Assembly: GCA_033065855.1 (NCBI GenBank)
Contig: JAVXUO010002108.1
Coordinates: forward strand, 62,001 to 126,000
Source of the DNA: Escallonia rubra
Lineage: Eukaryota > Streptophyta > Magnoliopsida > Escalloniales > Escalloniaceae
DNA: 64,000 nt
Direction: 5' to 3'
Part shown: positions 44,582 through 55,959 of the stretch, piece by piece
How positions within the stretch are numbered: position 1 is the stretch's first letter
Layout of the letters: every line of letters starts with the position of its first letter
Notes under the pieces: model-generated
Database searches by the model: none
Seen by the model: the letters and a program-made list of their open reading frames with translations, nothing else
Told to the model about the DNA's origin: nothing
Program-made: the position numbers and the translations under genes

Positions 44582-46469
44582 TGTTAGACCCCTCATATTT
44601 GAATGCTTAAAAAAAATTAAATTATAAAGTTTGGGACGTAATGGGTATTTTGAAATTCTATTTGTTTTAGGAATATAAATATATATATTATTTTGGTGTC
44701 TGATAGTTACGTACGTTCATAGGAACACAACAAAGTTCAGAAAAGTCTTCAGGAAATCATTAGGAAGAGCCTTTTGAGAGTTTGATCATTGTTCGAGGTA
44801 AGAATTTATTTTTGGGTATCAAATTGAGGTTTGTAGTTGGAATCCTTACGAATTTTTGTTATTGTTGGAACCCTAATTTTAACTTTTGGGTATATTGATT
44901 TTTAGGGATTTTGATATAATTGATTCAGGAGATCAAAGTTTTGTGATTGAATTGTACAATTGGAGGTAAAGGTTTACCGTTTTGAAATCCTAAATCAGCG
45001 TTGGACCAATCAATCACATGTTTGTACGAATGTATTGTCTTTGAAATTCGAATCAGCGTTAAACCGATTATTAGCGTTTGATTAAAATGTTCATCATGAA
45101 TTTCTCTATCTGTTAGTCGATTTATGAATTTTCTATTATTCAATTGATGAATAGCGTTTGACTTCCCTTTTGTTGGCCTCGGTTTCCGTGTCATACAGCC
45201 GCATAAATTGAACCGCCGTCCACTTTGCTTAGGGCTGCCGACACGTTACTCGGCCTATTTACGTATTTGTTCTTCTGTTTTTTTTTTACAATTTGCTTGG
45301 TTCCTGTTTTGCACATCTCGTTACTTGTGCCATGTCAATTCTTTGCATCTTTCTGGTGGGTTTTCCCTCTTTCTTCTCACATTAACCCACTAGCCAATCT
45401 CCTTTGGTAGATGACCGTACAGACCCAAAGACTAGGCTCACATCATCTTTTTTTATTGTATATCTTGATCTTGAATCCTTTAGTTTATTTGGATGTTTTG
45501 TGTTCGATTATTCTGTTAGTCATCTTGCACTCATATTCCAACAAGATAAATTTTGTTGAGTTCGTAGTTTTGTCCTCTTCAATTTGAGTCCAATATTGAG
45601 GTAGTTTTAAAATCGTTTGAAATATAGTTCGTAAAGTAGTTGTAAAGATATCTTTGTCTTTGTATCGTATCACCTTGTGTTAACGTATAAAGACACTCAT
45701 TAGTTTACATTGTCTAGATAAATTATTGGTATCACGGTAAATTATTGAATATGTGTGTTATTCATTATGTGAGCCATGTCACAGTTTATGTGACTTTTCT
45801 GTTTCTGACTTACTCACGTGGATTGGAACGTGGGCTAGCTCAGTGGGATGAGCTAGAGATCGCGATCTTATTATCTGAACCTGGTTCCACGTGCCAGTGA
45901 TGGCATGTGTGACCTTATTCTGAATGGCTCTCTAGTGTCAGTTTCTATATAAGAATACATTTTGAAATTTTGTCTTTCTACGAAACATATTTTGTATTTT
46001 GACAATTCTGGTTCGTATACGTTCTGTTAAAATTCTGTACGTCCGATCTTGTTTTCTCAGATATCTTTGTATCCCATTTTGATTGGTCCGTTGAGCGACC
46101 TTACTGGGCATTTGGCTCACCCCCCTTATTGTTTTACTTTCAGGTGATCAGTAGAGGGGATTGGATTACGGGCCTAGCAAATTTGACTGAGAGCTAGCGG
46201 TTTAATCTCAGAGCTACTTTGATTATTATTATGTTTTTTAGAAATTATAATAAGAGGAAATATTTGGATTTCGATGTTTCATTTGGAACTCCTGGTAGGA
46301 GTAAATTCGGGATTAAATTACTGTTTAGGCCTATTTGACATTTAATTGTGTAAATTGGAGATTTTCTGATTAGATGCTCTGAATAACCTGTTTGGGAGAC
46401 TTTTGGAAATTTGAGGTTTTCTGACTCTGTTTATTTAATACTAATGCTCCGAAAATTCGGGGCGTTACA
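44582..46469 (+). mobile_element. Solo LTR, family C, plus orientation (1888 bp)
   Basis: Ends TGTTAGACC and GGGGCGTTACA; no interior is present. It splits family B LTR 3 between ATGATATG and GGGTTGCTC. A TATA-like ATAAATATATATATTA lies near 44674. Donor CGAG/GTAAGA at 44798, CTTAC at 46100 within GAGCGACCTTACTGGGC, acceptor TTACTTTCAG/GTGATC ending at 46143. The target duplication is not clean (ATATG left, GTGGG right). Open frames near 45000-45400 are unrecognised. Confidence 0.78.
44798..46143 (+). other. Predicted LTR leader intron, family C (1346 bp)
   Basis: Donor GTTCGAG/GTAAGAA; branch-like CTTAC 40 nt before the acceptor AG; box ACCTTACTGGGC-n-GGCTCACCCCCC; acceptor TTTACTTTCAG/GTGATCAG. 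Same layout as families A and B. Inferred from motifs. Confidence 0.45.
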
Positions 46470-46929
46470 GTGGGTTGCTCGTTTCCATTTAATATCACCA
46501 TTTGTCTCTGTTTATTTTGCTTAAGAACTTATCATTTGACTATTTTACAGGGCTACTCGAGCTCACTCCTTTTCTTTTCTACCTTGCCTTTGCCACAGGT
46601 GAAGGAAGTGACAATGAATGATATGGCAACGATGGAGTTTTGAGATTTTGCTTCGTATCGTAAACTTTGTAGTTGTAACTTGAAATCTCACCCAGATAGG
46701 GGTTTTTCGATTGAAATGTATTGGATTATTTTGTTTCGCCGCTGCTCATAGACAGTCCTTTTGTAAGGGAATATTTTGCGATTGAATTGTGATAGACTTT
46801 TGTTATGCAGAGATGCTTTATGTTAGAAGTTTTAGTTGCTCTATTTATACCGTTACTTTTAGAACTATAGCGGTAATTCTTGTAGTTTGATGGTGGTCTA
46901 GGCCTCTCGTTTTAGGGGCGTGATAGGAT

Positions 46930-46941
46930 TGGTATCAGAGC
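46930..46941 (+). promoter_or_regulatory. Primer binding site, family B copy 3, intact
   Basis: TGGTATCAGAGC four bases inside the LTR end. Confidence 0.92.
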
Positions 46942-47099
46942 TTAGGCTTGTGATTCTGTAAACTCATATGACCCTAAGTTTAAAACCTTGCGAGGTAGAT
47001 GTGCGACTAGATTGGCTTCTTTGCCTTTTTTTCTTTTATTTCGCGTTTATCCTCTGTATGCTGTAGGCTGAAATGATTTTATTTCGTGTTAGGAGTACT

Positions 47100-50000
47100 A
47101 TGCCTCCTAGGCGGTCTAATCGTAATGCTAATGATCCTCACAATCCACCAACGAATGATGGAGTTGCTGAGGCCATTGTGCAGGGATTTCAAAATTTGGC
47201 AAACCTAATTGCCTGAGGTAATAGGGTACCGCTCCGCCAAAATCAGAACAATGGGCAGAATGATAGTGTTAAAACAGGAGATGTGGAAATATTTAAGAAG
47301 TTAGTACCCGCTTTTAGAGGGGAACCCGATCCGGAGATGACTGAAGCGTAGTGAATCAAAATGAAAAGGTGTTCAACAATTGGGATAGCAACGATGAACA
47401 AAAGGTGGCATATGCAATTTTTATTCTAGAGGATGAAGCTGACCATTGGTGGAAGATGGTCAAGCGCACGCAAAGAAGCAATGCTAATCATCCCATGACT
47501 TGGGAACGGTTTAAAGGTATTTTCTTCGATAAATACTTTCCTCACAATATAAGAGATCCGAAGGAAGAAGAATTCTTGAAGCTAGTACATAATGATATGA
47601 CAGTAGCATAATATTAGGTAAAGTTCACCACATATTCGAGGCATGCCCCACATCTGGTTGACACTGAGAATCGTAAAGCAAGAAGATTTGAGAAGGGATT
47701 AAAGCGCGGCATCAAGAACAGGCTATTGGCTCTGAAGCTTTCAACTTATGCCAAGGTGGTTAAACGGGCTGAAATCTAGAGACGGACTACGGGGAGTTTC
47801 TAAAATAGCAGGAGGAATAGAGGCACAAAAGAGACTGTGCAGAAGCTTCGGATAAGAACAAGAGTTTTGGTCAGAACAAGAGGAAAGAAACTTTAAAAGA
47901 AGGCATGCAATCGACTCGAAGGGTTACGAAGGTTTGTGATATATGCGGCAGAAATCAAGGGTATAAGCCCTGCCATCATTTGAAAAACTCTTGCTTCAAG
48001 TGTGGAAAGGTGGGACATGATGCTATGGAGTGCTTGTATCCGAAGAAAGAGAGACCGGGGGAGAAGACTTACACCGTTCAGGCTCAAGGTGGAGCCAAGC
48101 TATCCACGGGTGATCAGAGGCCGAGGGTACAAGGCTGTGCTTATGCTTTGCTGCCAAGGATGCCACAACTTCTAACAATGTGGTGGCAGGTACAATTCAG
48201 ACCGGTTCTTATTCATTTCATGCATTATTCGACCCTGGATCCACACGTTCTTTTATAACCTCTTCTCTTGTGCGTAAGTTGGGTTCCGACCCACGACCTT
48301 TAGAATTTGATTTGATGATTGATACCCTAGTGAGGAAATCTATCTCAGTATCTTTAGTGTACAAGCCTTATTCGGTACATATTGAGGGTAGAGTGTTTTA
48401 CCTGCTGACCTTATAGCTATGGATATTCGGGATTTGGACGTTATTCTCAGTATGCACTTGTTGTCTTCCTATCTTGCCTCGTTGGAATTCTATGCCAAAG
48501 AAGTATATTTCCGGATTCCCGATCAACCTAAGTTCAAATTTAAGGGTTATACTCCCATTACTTTGTCTTGCCTTATATCTGCCTTGCCGGCTAGACGTTT
48601 GCTTCGGAATGGGTGTCAACGATATTTAACTCACATTGTGGATACTCGTATAGTTGTTCAGAACTTATCCGATATTCCCGTCGTTAGCAAATTTTTGGAC
48701 GTGTTTCCGGATGAACTTCCTGGTCTTCCTCCAGATCGTGAAATCGAGTTTGTTATAGATCTTATATCAGGAGCTCCTCCAATTTCTAATATTCCCTACC
48801 GTATGGCCCCCGGCCGAGCTCAAAGAACTTAAAGTGCAACTCCAAGAATTACTTGAGAGAAGCTTCATTCGCCCAAGCGTCTCTCCTTGGGGCGCTCTCG
48901 TTTTATTTGTAAAGAAGAAGGACGGAATGATGAGATTGTGCATTGACTATAGGGAGTTGAACCGTATCACAGTTCGTAATAAGTACCCTTTGCCACGGAC
49001 TAATGATTTGTTTGACCATCTTTAGGGAGCTGAATACTTCTCCAAAATTGATTTGAGATCAGGTTACCACCAATTGAAGATTATGAGGGAAGATATATCC
49101 AAGATTGCTTTCTGCACGAGGTACAGACACTATGAGTTTGTAGTAATGCCGTTTGGGTTGACTAATGCACTTGAAGGATTTAATGAATCGGGTTCTCAAG
49201 CGATACTTGGACCAATTACTCATAGTCTTCATTGATGACATTCCGATTTACTCCAAATGCAAGGAAGAACATGAAGGACATTTACATATGGTACTATAGA
49301 TTTTGAGGGAAGAAAAGCTTTATGCCAAGTTTGATAAATGTGAGTTTTGGCTCGAGAAAGTTATGTTTTTAGGGCCTGTGGTATCTAAAGATGGGATCTC
49401 GGTGGATCCATCTAAGGTAGAGGCAGTGTGGAATCGGGAGAAACCAAAAACAGTCGGAACTTAGATTGGCCAAACTTTATATTCAAGAGATTGTTCGACT
49501 CCATGGTGTGCCTGTTTCAATCGTTTCGGATAGAGATGCACGTTTTGCATCGAAGTTTTGGTGTGGTTTGCAAAATGCCTTGGGTACTCGACTTGAACTT
49601 AGTACGACTTATCATCCTCAAAGTGATGGATAGTCAGAGAGAACGATTCAGATTTTAGAAGAGATACTTAGGGCTTGCTCGTTAAACTTAAAAAATAGTT
49701 GGGGTGATCAATTACCACTTGTCGAGTTTGCATACAAAAATAGCTTTCAGGCTAGTATTGGTATGGCCCCGTTTGAAGCTTTGTATGGTCGAAGATGTAG
49801 AACACCAATTTGTTGGTTTAAGGTTGGAGAGGAAAAACATTTGGGTGCCTTGGGTCCCGAGATAGTACAAGCTACATCGGAGAAAATTCGTTTGATTAAG
49901 GATATTTTGCTAGTTGCTCAAAGCCGTCAAAAGAGTTATGCTGATAATAGAAGACGTGAGGTAGAGTTTGAAGTAAGAGATCATGAAATTCTCAAAGTAT

Positions 50001-50395
50001 CACCTTGGAAGGGAATAATGCGTTTTGGAAAGAAGGGCAAGCTTAGCCTTAGATTCATTGGACCATTCGAAATCTTATGGAAGGATGGACCAGTCGCTTA
50101 CCAAATTGCCTTACCTCCCAGTTTGTCGCAAATACATGATGTGTTTCATGTATCAGCATGGAGGAAATACATACCAGATCCTTCACATGTCATTTATTTT
50201 GAACCTGTGGAGATTCGGGAGGGCCTGTCATACGTAGAACGCCGAGTGGAAATTTTGGACCGCGAGGATCAAATTTTGCTCACAAAAACTTTTAAGTTGG
50301 TTAAGGTGCTTTGGCATAATCATTCAATGGAAAAAGCCACATGGGAACTCGAGGATGCTATGCCCGAAAACCACCCTCAGCTTTTTGACGTTTAA
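47100..50395 (+). pseudogene. Family B copy 3: gag-pol with internal deletion
   Basis: Starts MPPRRSNRNANDPHNPP at 47100. Gag core EADHWWKMVKRTQR; zinc knuckle CFKCGKVGHDAMEC intact (about 47990-48035). Protease FHALFDPGSTRSFITSSLV (48215 onward). [22 protein letters not shown] and a FIDD coding site at 49228-49239. At about 49457-49465 the RT end is joined to the middle of integrase: about 1.17 kb encoding RNase H and the integrase zinc finger is missing compared with copy 1. The last 210 codons (49763-50395) are open, read HDVFHVSAWRKYIPD and VKVLWHNHSMEKATWELEDA, and form an undamaged integrase C-terminus with chromodomain-like tail. Many stops lie upstream. Confidence 0.88.
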
Positions 50396-50430
50396 GGTAC
50401 GTTTTTAATTTCGCGGACGGAATTCTTTTT

Positions 50431-50454
50431 TTTGGGGGTGGGGGGGAGAGAGAG
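50431..50454 (+). promoter_or_regulatory. Polypurine tract, family B copy 3
   Basis: A G-rich run TTTGGGGGTGGGGGGGAGAG followed by AGAG directly before the LTR at 50455. Confidence 0.85.
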
Positions 50455-50564
50455 TGTAATACCCCTAAATCTTTCTTTTCTTATGCTAAAATTTCTTCCT
50501 TAAAAATAAATAAGTTTGTTTACTTTTCGTAGTATTGAGAAAAGTGTGGAAAACATTTTTGCGG

Positions 50565-50970
50565 GATTCGGTCGATTGAAACTTGGATTCATTCGAATCA
50601 ATTGGGAGAGCAGAGACATTTTGACCCAACTGAAGTTTTAGGTCGAGTGGAAATCGTTTTTGGTCGAATGATTAGTTTTCTGTCGAATGAAAGTTTTCGG
50701 TCGAATGAAACAGCTTTGCTTCGAATGAAAATTGTGTTGATTAGAGAAAGAATGAGGACTAAAGTTTTCGGTCAAATGGAAATAGTTTTCGGTCGAATGA
50801 ATAGTTTTAGGTCGAATGAAACCGCTTTGCTTCGAATGATAATTGTGTTGATTTGAGGAAGAATAGGGACTGAAGTTTTCGGTAGAATGGAAATAGTTTC
50901 CGGTCAAATGGAAAATCAAGATTTTGGGAAAGCCATTTTCGCGACTGAAGTTTTGAGTCGAATGAAACAT
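50565..50970. repeat. TTTTCGGTCGAATG array in family B LTR 4
   Basis: About a dozen units of 20-35 bp with GGTCGAATG or CTTCGAATGA cores lie just before the TATA box. Shorter versions lie at 27650-27910 and 41610-41790. Confidence 0.88.
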
Positions 50971-51159
50971 CCTTTGCTTTGAATGAATAGTGTAAAATTT
51001 TGTTGTCTTATAAATAGTCTCTTTATTTTCCTTCCAGCCATTTGGTTCTCTGTTTCATTCCCTTTTTGGCGGAGAGAGAGAGAGATTAGAAGGCTTGTGA
51101 AGCTCCTTTGGTATTAAGGTGGTGCCTTGAGGTTTTTCTTATCCACAAGCTTGATTGAG

Positions 51160-51728
51160 GTATGGGATTTTATCGCTTTTTATTGTGGGAAGGTAGTTTC
51201 GAAATCCGAAAGCTTTTGCTTTGTCCAATTATGTTCATCTCTATTGGTTCACTTTGGTTTGTTTAACATTGGTTTTCGGTTAAAACATTGTGCACCCTCC
51301 CCCATTTATGCCTTGATGAGCACACCTTTGATTTTTTCATTTGTGGCCGTCAATTTAAGATTGACATTGACTATGTGGAACTACTCTCAGATTGAGAGGG
51401 TTCTTTGGACACATGTTTGAGATGTTAGCGATAATAGACTCCTAGCATGCTACCGGTAGCACACGTTTGATGTTTGTATGTTTGATTTGGGTCTTATGAC
51501 CAACATAGTCTTCGTATGTTGTTGCATGCCCGACATATAATAGCCATGTGTTATGAGATTACATGCTTAACTTTGTTGCTTCCATATTTGATAATAAGAT
51601 ATGGGTTGCTCTTTTCCATTTAATATCGCCTTCGTCTTTATATATTTTGCTTGATAACTTATCATTTTGCTATTTTACAGGGCTATTCGAGCTCACTCCT
51701 TTTCTTTTCTACCTTGCCTTTGCCACAG
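51160..51728 (+). other. Predicted LTR leader intron, family B copy 4 (569 bp)
   Basis: Donor GATTGAG/GTATGG at 51160, box ATTTTACAGGGC...GAGCTCACTCC, acceptor TTTGCCACAG/GTGAAGG ending at 51728. Length and motifs match the copy at 41987-42556. Confidence 0.45.
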
Positions 51729-52059
51729 GTGAAGGAAGTGACAATGAATGATATGGACACGATGAAGTTTTGAGATTTTGCTTAGTATCGTAAACATTGT
51801 AGTTGTAACTTGAAATCTCACCCGGATAGGGGTTTTTGAATTGTAATGTATTGGAATATTTTGTGTAGCCGCTGCTCATAGACAGTCCTTTTGTAAGGGA
51901 ATATTTTGGAATTGAATTGTGATAGACTTTGGTTATGCATAGATGATTTATGTTAGAATTTTTAGTTTCTCTATTTATACCATTACTTTTAGAACTATAG
52001 CGGTAATTCTTGTAGTTTGATGGTGGTCTAGGCCTCCCGTTTTGGGGGAGTGATAGGGT

Positions 52060-52071
52060 TGGTATCAGAGC
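52060..52071 (+). promoter_or_regulatory. Primer binding site, family B copy 4
   Basis: TGGTATCAGAGC four bases inside the LTR end. Confidence 0.92.
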
Positions 52072-52232
52072 TTAGTTTTGTGATTCTGTAGACTCGTGTG
52101 ACCCTAAGTTTAAAACATTGCGAGTTAGATGTGCGACTCGATTGGTCTCTCTGCCTTTTTATTTCATTTTATTTCGCGTTTATCCTTTGTATGATCTAGG
52201 CTGAAATGATTTTATTTGGTGTTAGCAGTACT

Positions 52233-54591
52233 ATGCCTCCTAGACGCTCTAATCGTAACGCCAACGATTCGCACGATCCACCAACGAATGATGGAGTTGT
52301 TGAGGCCATAGTGTAGGAATTTCAGAATTTGGCGAACCTAATTGCCGGAGGTAACGGGGTACCGCTACACCAAAATTAGAACAATGGGTTGAATGATAGT
52401 GTTAAAACTAGAGATGTGGAAACATTTAAGAAGTTAGTACCTGCTTTTAGAAGGGAACCCGATCCGGAGAAGGCTGAAGCATGAGTGAATCAAAATGAGA
52501 AGGTTTTCGAGCTTTGGGACAACAACAATGAACAAAAGGGGGCATATGGAGTTTTCTTCTAGAGGATGAAGCTGACCATTGGTGTAAGATGATCAAGCGC
52601 AAGTAGAGAATCAATGCTAATCATCCCATGACTTGAGAACGGTTTAAAGGTATTTTCTTCAATAAATACTTTCCTCAAAATATAAGATATCAGAAGAAAG
52701 AAGAATTCTGGAAGCTAGTACAGAATGATATGACAGTAGCACAATATGAGGCGAAGTTCACCTCATTGTCAAGGCATGCCCCGCATTTGGCTGACACTGA
52801 GAATCGTAAAGAAGAAAATTTGAGAAGGGATTGAAGCGCGACATCAAGAACATGCTACTGGCTCTGAAGCTTTCGACTTTTGCCAAGGTGGTTGAACGGG
52901 CTGAAATTCTAGAGATGAACTACGGGGAGTTTCTGAAAGAGCGGGAGGAACAGAGGCACAAAAGAGGCCATGCAGAAACTTCGGATAAGAACAAGAGTGG
53001 TGGTCAGAACAAGAGGAAAGCAACTTTACAAGAAGGCATGCAATCGACTCGAAGGGTTACGAAGGTTTGCGCTATCTGCGGCAGGAATGATGGGGATAAC
53101 CCCTGCCACCGTTTGACAAACTCTCGCTTCAACTGTGGAAAGGTGGGACATGATGCTACGGAGTGCCTGTATCCAAAGAAAGAGAGACCGGGGGAGAAGG
53201 CCTACAATGCTCAGGCTCAGGGTGGAGCCAAGCCGTCCACGGAGGATCAGAGGCCGAGGGTACAAGGCCGTGCTTATGCTTTGACTGCCAAGGACGCCAT
53301 AACTTCTAACGAAGTGGTGGCAGGCACAATTCTGATCGGTTCTTATTCATTTCATGAATTATTCGACCCTGGATCCACACATTCATTTATAACCTCTTCT
53401 CTTGTGTGTAAGTTGGGTTCCGACCCACGACCTTTAGAATTTGATTTGATGATTGATACCCCGGTGGGGAAATCTATCTTCGTATCTTCAAGGTAGAAGC
53501 CTTGTTTGGTACATATTGAGGGTAGAGTGTTAGCTGTAGACCTTATAGCTATGGATATTCGAGATTTTGACGTCATTCTAAGTATGGACTGGTTGTCTTC
53601 CTATCATGCCTCGTTGGATTGCTATGCCAAAGAAGTACATTTTCGTATTCCCGGTCAATCTAAGTTCAAGGGCTCTACTCCTTGCCTTATATCTGCCTTG
53701 CGGGCTAGACGTTTACTTCGAAAGTGGTGTCAAGGATATCTAGCTCACATTTTGGATACTCGTATAGCTGTTCAGCACTTATCCGATATTCCCGTCATTA
53801 GCAAATTTTTAGTCGTGCTTCTGGAATAACTCCCTAGTCTTCCTCCAGATCATGAAATCGAGTTTGCTATAGATCTTATTATAGGAGCTGCTCCAATTTC
53901 TAAGATTCCCTACCGTATGGCCCTGGCCAAGCTCAAAGAACTTAAAGTGCAACTCCAAGAATTACTTGAGAAAGGCTTCATTCGCCCAAGCATCTTTCCT
54001 TGGGGCTCTCCCATTTTATTTGTAAAGAAGAAGGATGGAACGATGACATTGTGCATTGACTATAGGGAGTTGAACCGTATCACAGTTCGTAATAAGTACT
54101 CTTTTGCCACGGATTGACGATTTGTTTGACCAACTTCAGGAACTGCGTACTTCTCCAAAACTGATTTGAGATCAGGTTACCACCAATTGAAGATTAGGAG
54201 GGAAGATATATCCAAGACTGCTTTCCGCACGAGGTACGGACACGATGAGTTAGTAGTAATGCTGCTTGGGTTGACAAATGCACTTGCAGCGTTTATGGAT
54301 TTAATGAATCGGGTTCTCAAGCGATATTTGGAGCAATTCGTCATAGTCTTCATCGATGACATTCTGATTTACTCCAAAATCAAGGAAGAACATGAAGAAC
54401 ATTTACATATGGTACTACAGATTTTGAGGGAAGAAAAGCTTTATACCAAGTTTGATAAATGTGCGTTTTGGCTTGAGAAAGTTGTGTTTTTAGGGCATGT
54501 GCTATCTAAAGATGGGATATCGGTGGATCCATCTAAGGTAGAGGCAGTGGGGAATCGGGAGAAAGCAAAAATAGTCAGAGAAGTTCGTAGT
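52233..54591 (+). pseudogene. Family B copy 4: gag-protease-RT, truncated
   Basis: Starts MPPRRSNRNANDSHDPP at 52233, with a stop at about 52315. A long open piece 52831-53496 spans gag C-terminus and protease (FHELFDPGSTHSFITSSLV). Its zinc knuckle has lost the first cysteine (S-R-F-N-C-G-K-V-G-H...C, 53121-53163). RT pieces [18 protein letters not shown] and an open 54166-54594 with FIDDILIYS (54349-54360). The reading ends after REVRS, where GC-rich element D begins at 54592; RNase H and integrase are absent. Confidence 0.88.
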
Positions 54592-54826
54592 TGATGCCAA
54601 GGAAAGTGGGTTCGTACTTACGTGGAGATGCCACAAAGGCTGCAGTCCGTGTCAGCTTCCAAGTATGCAAAGTGAGAGACAGCAAGGACGGAGTAAGAGC
54701 TGAGAGCAAGGCTTCCCAAACAGGCCGTGAGGAATGGCAGTACTGTGAAGGCAAAGCTAAGACGAACATGGCCGGCAGTCGATAGTCCGAGTCAGGGTCC
54801 GAGTCGAGGTCCAAGTCAGGGTCCAA
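54592..54826 (-). mobile_element. Element D: truncated internal leader
   Basis: It matches 60788-61022 almost base for base, so it is the leader next to the LTR on the minus strand. GTCCGAGTCAGG-like units repeat at 54785-54826, directly beside the LTR end where the primer site should be. The minus strand there starts TTGGACCCTGACTCGG; I cannot match it to a known tRNA. Confidence 0.65.
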
Positions 54827-55422
54827 TGTTACGATCTTGAGTTATGTCCAATTTGTCTTTCTCTTACTAGGATCCAAGAGCTCCTAAAATCTAGAGTGAG
54901 AAAGTGATTTTTATGAGAATGAAGAAGAAGTCCTTTTTTGAGTTGTAAAGTTCACTATTTATAGGAAACAGTGTGCTTATGTCATAAAGTGCCACATGTC
55001 GTCCCCTGGGAGTGACACGTCACCAGGCGGTCCCGAAATACCGGTTCTTCGTTGGACTGCCGGTTCCCAAATTTGCCTTGCCTGCCTCGCACAGCGTCGC
55101 TCTACCTGTCTGAGAAGACTGACCACACCATGACAGCATGATCAGAGTAAGCCCGTTGCCCCAGCCACCGATCCAAGCCCCTACTGAATCCCACGAGGTG
55201 CGTCAAGAGACGCGCGGAGAACCTGACAGCGGTGAGGGTTACCCCTTTAGCCAACTGCCAGGCAGACTAGGCGCGATGCCCTCCGAGGACCTGCTCCCGT
55301 CCCGGAGTGACCCGTGGGTCATTGTCCTTGTGGTGTCGATGATCGACAGTAACATGAGTGGACATAGTCACAGCTCAGTGCTCAGAGTCCGCTGCGAGGG
55401 GTCCTCGTGCCGGAGGCCCCCG

Positions 55423-55949
55423 TGATTGAGACGGCGATGGCTATGAGGTTGTGAGCCCATCCCAGTACGAGGGCCGAAGCCCCCCCTTTGATTGAGACGG
55501 TGATGGCTATAAAGTTGTGAGCCCATCCCGGTACGAAGGCCGAAGCCCCCCCTTTGTGATTGAGACGGCGATGGCTATAAGGTTGTGAGCCCATCCCGGT
55601 ACGAGGGCCGAAGCCCCCCCTTTGTGATTGAGACGGCGATGGATATAAGGTTGTGAGCCCATCCCAGTACGAGGGCCGAAGCCCCCCCTTTGTGATTGAG
55701 ACGGAGATGGCTATAAGGTTGTGAGCCCATCCCGGTACGAGGGCCAAAGCCCCCCCTTTGTGATTGAGACGGCGATGGCTATAAGGTTGTGAGCCCATCC
55801 CGATACAAGGGCCGAAGCCCCCCCCCCCCCTTTGATTGAGACGGCGATGGCTATAAGGTTGTGAGCCCATCCCAGTACGAGGGCCGAAGCCCCCCTTTTG
55901 ATTGAGACGGCGATGGCTATAAGGTTGTGAGCCCATCCCGGAAGCATGT
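55423..55949. repeat. 68-bp tandem repeat, eight units
   Basis: GATTGAGACGG starts units at about 55423, 55490, 55558, 55626, 55694, 55762, 55834 and 55900. Each ends in a C run of 5-11 bases that explains length changes. The unit is not a multiple of three. Confidence 0.93.
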
Positions 55950-55959
55950 AATATGATTG

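Larger units (their letters stand above)
44133..46925 (+). mobile_element. Family B LTR 3, 5'-truncated and interrupted
   Basis: It begins inside the LTR at GAGGTAAGGGATTTTATCGC, so the first ~510 bp with promoter and TATA box are missing. It continues to 44581, resumes at 46470 after a family C solo LTR, and ends GGGGCGTGATA at 46925 before an intact primer site. The junction at 44130-44135 joins gag/protease to LTR middle with only ATT in common. Confidence 0.85.
50455..52055 (+). mobile_element. Family B LTR 4 (1601 bp)
   Basis: It begins TGTAATACCCC and ends GGGGGAGTGATA. TATA box TATAAATA at 51009-51016. The TCGAATG-type array is longest here (about 50565-50970), which explains the greater LTR length. 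Followed by another primer site and gag. Open frames on both strands over the array are compositional. Confidence 0.9.

Noticed and set aside
45208..45410. Two overlapping plus-strand frames with hydrophobic residues
   Set aside because: Inside a solo LTR, overlapping in different frames, driven by a T-rich tract; no support for a membrane protein gene.
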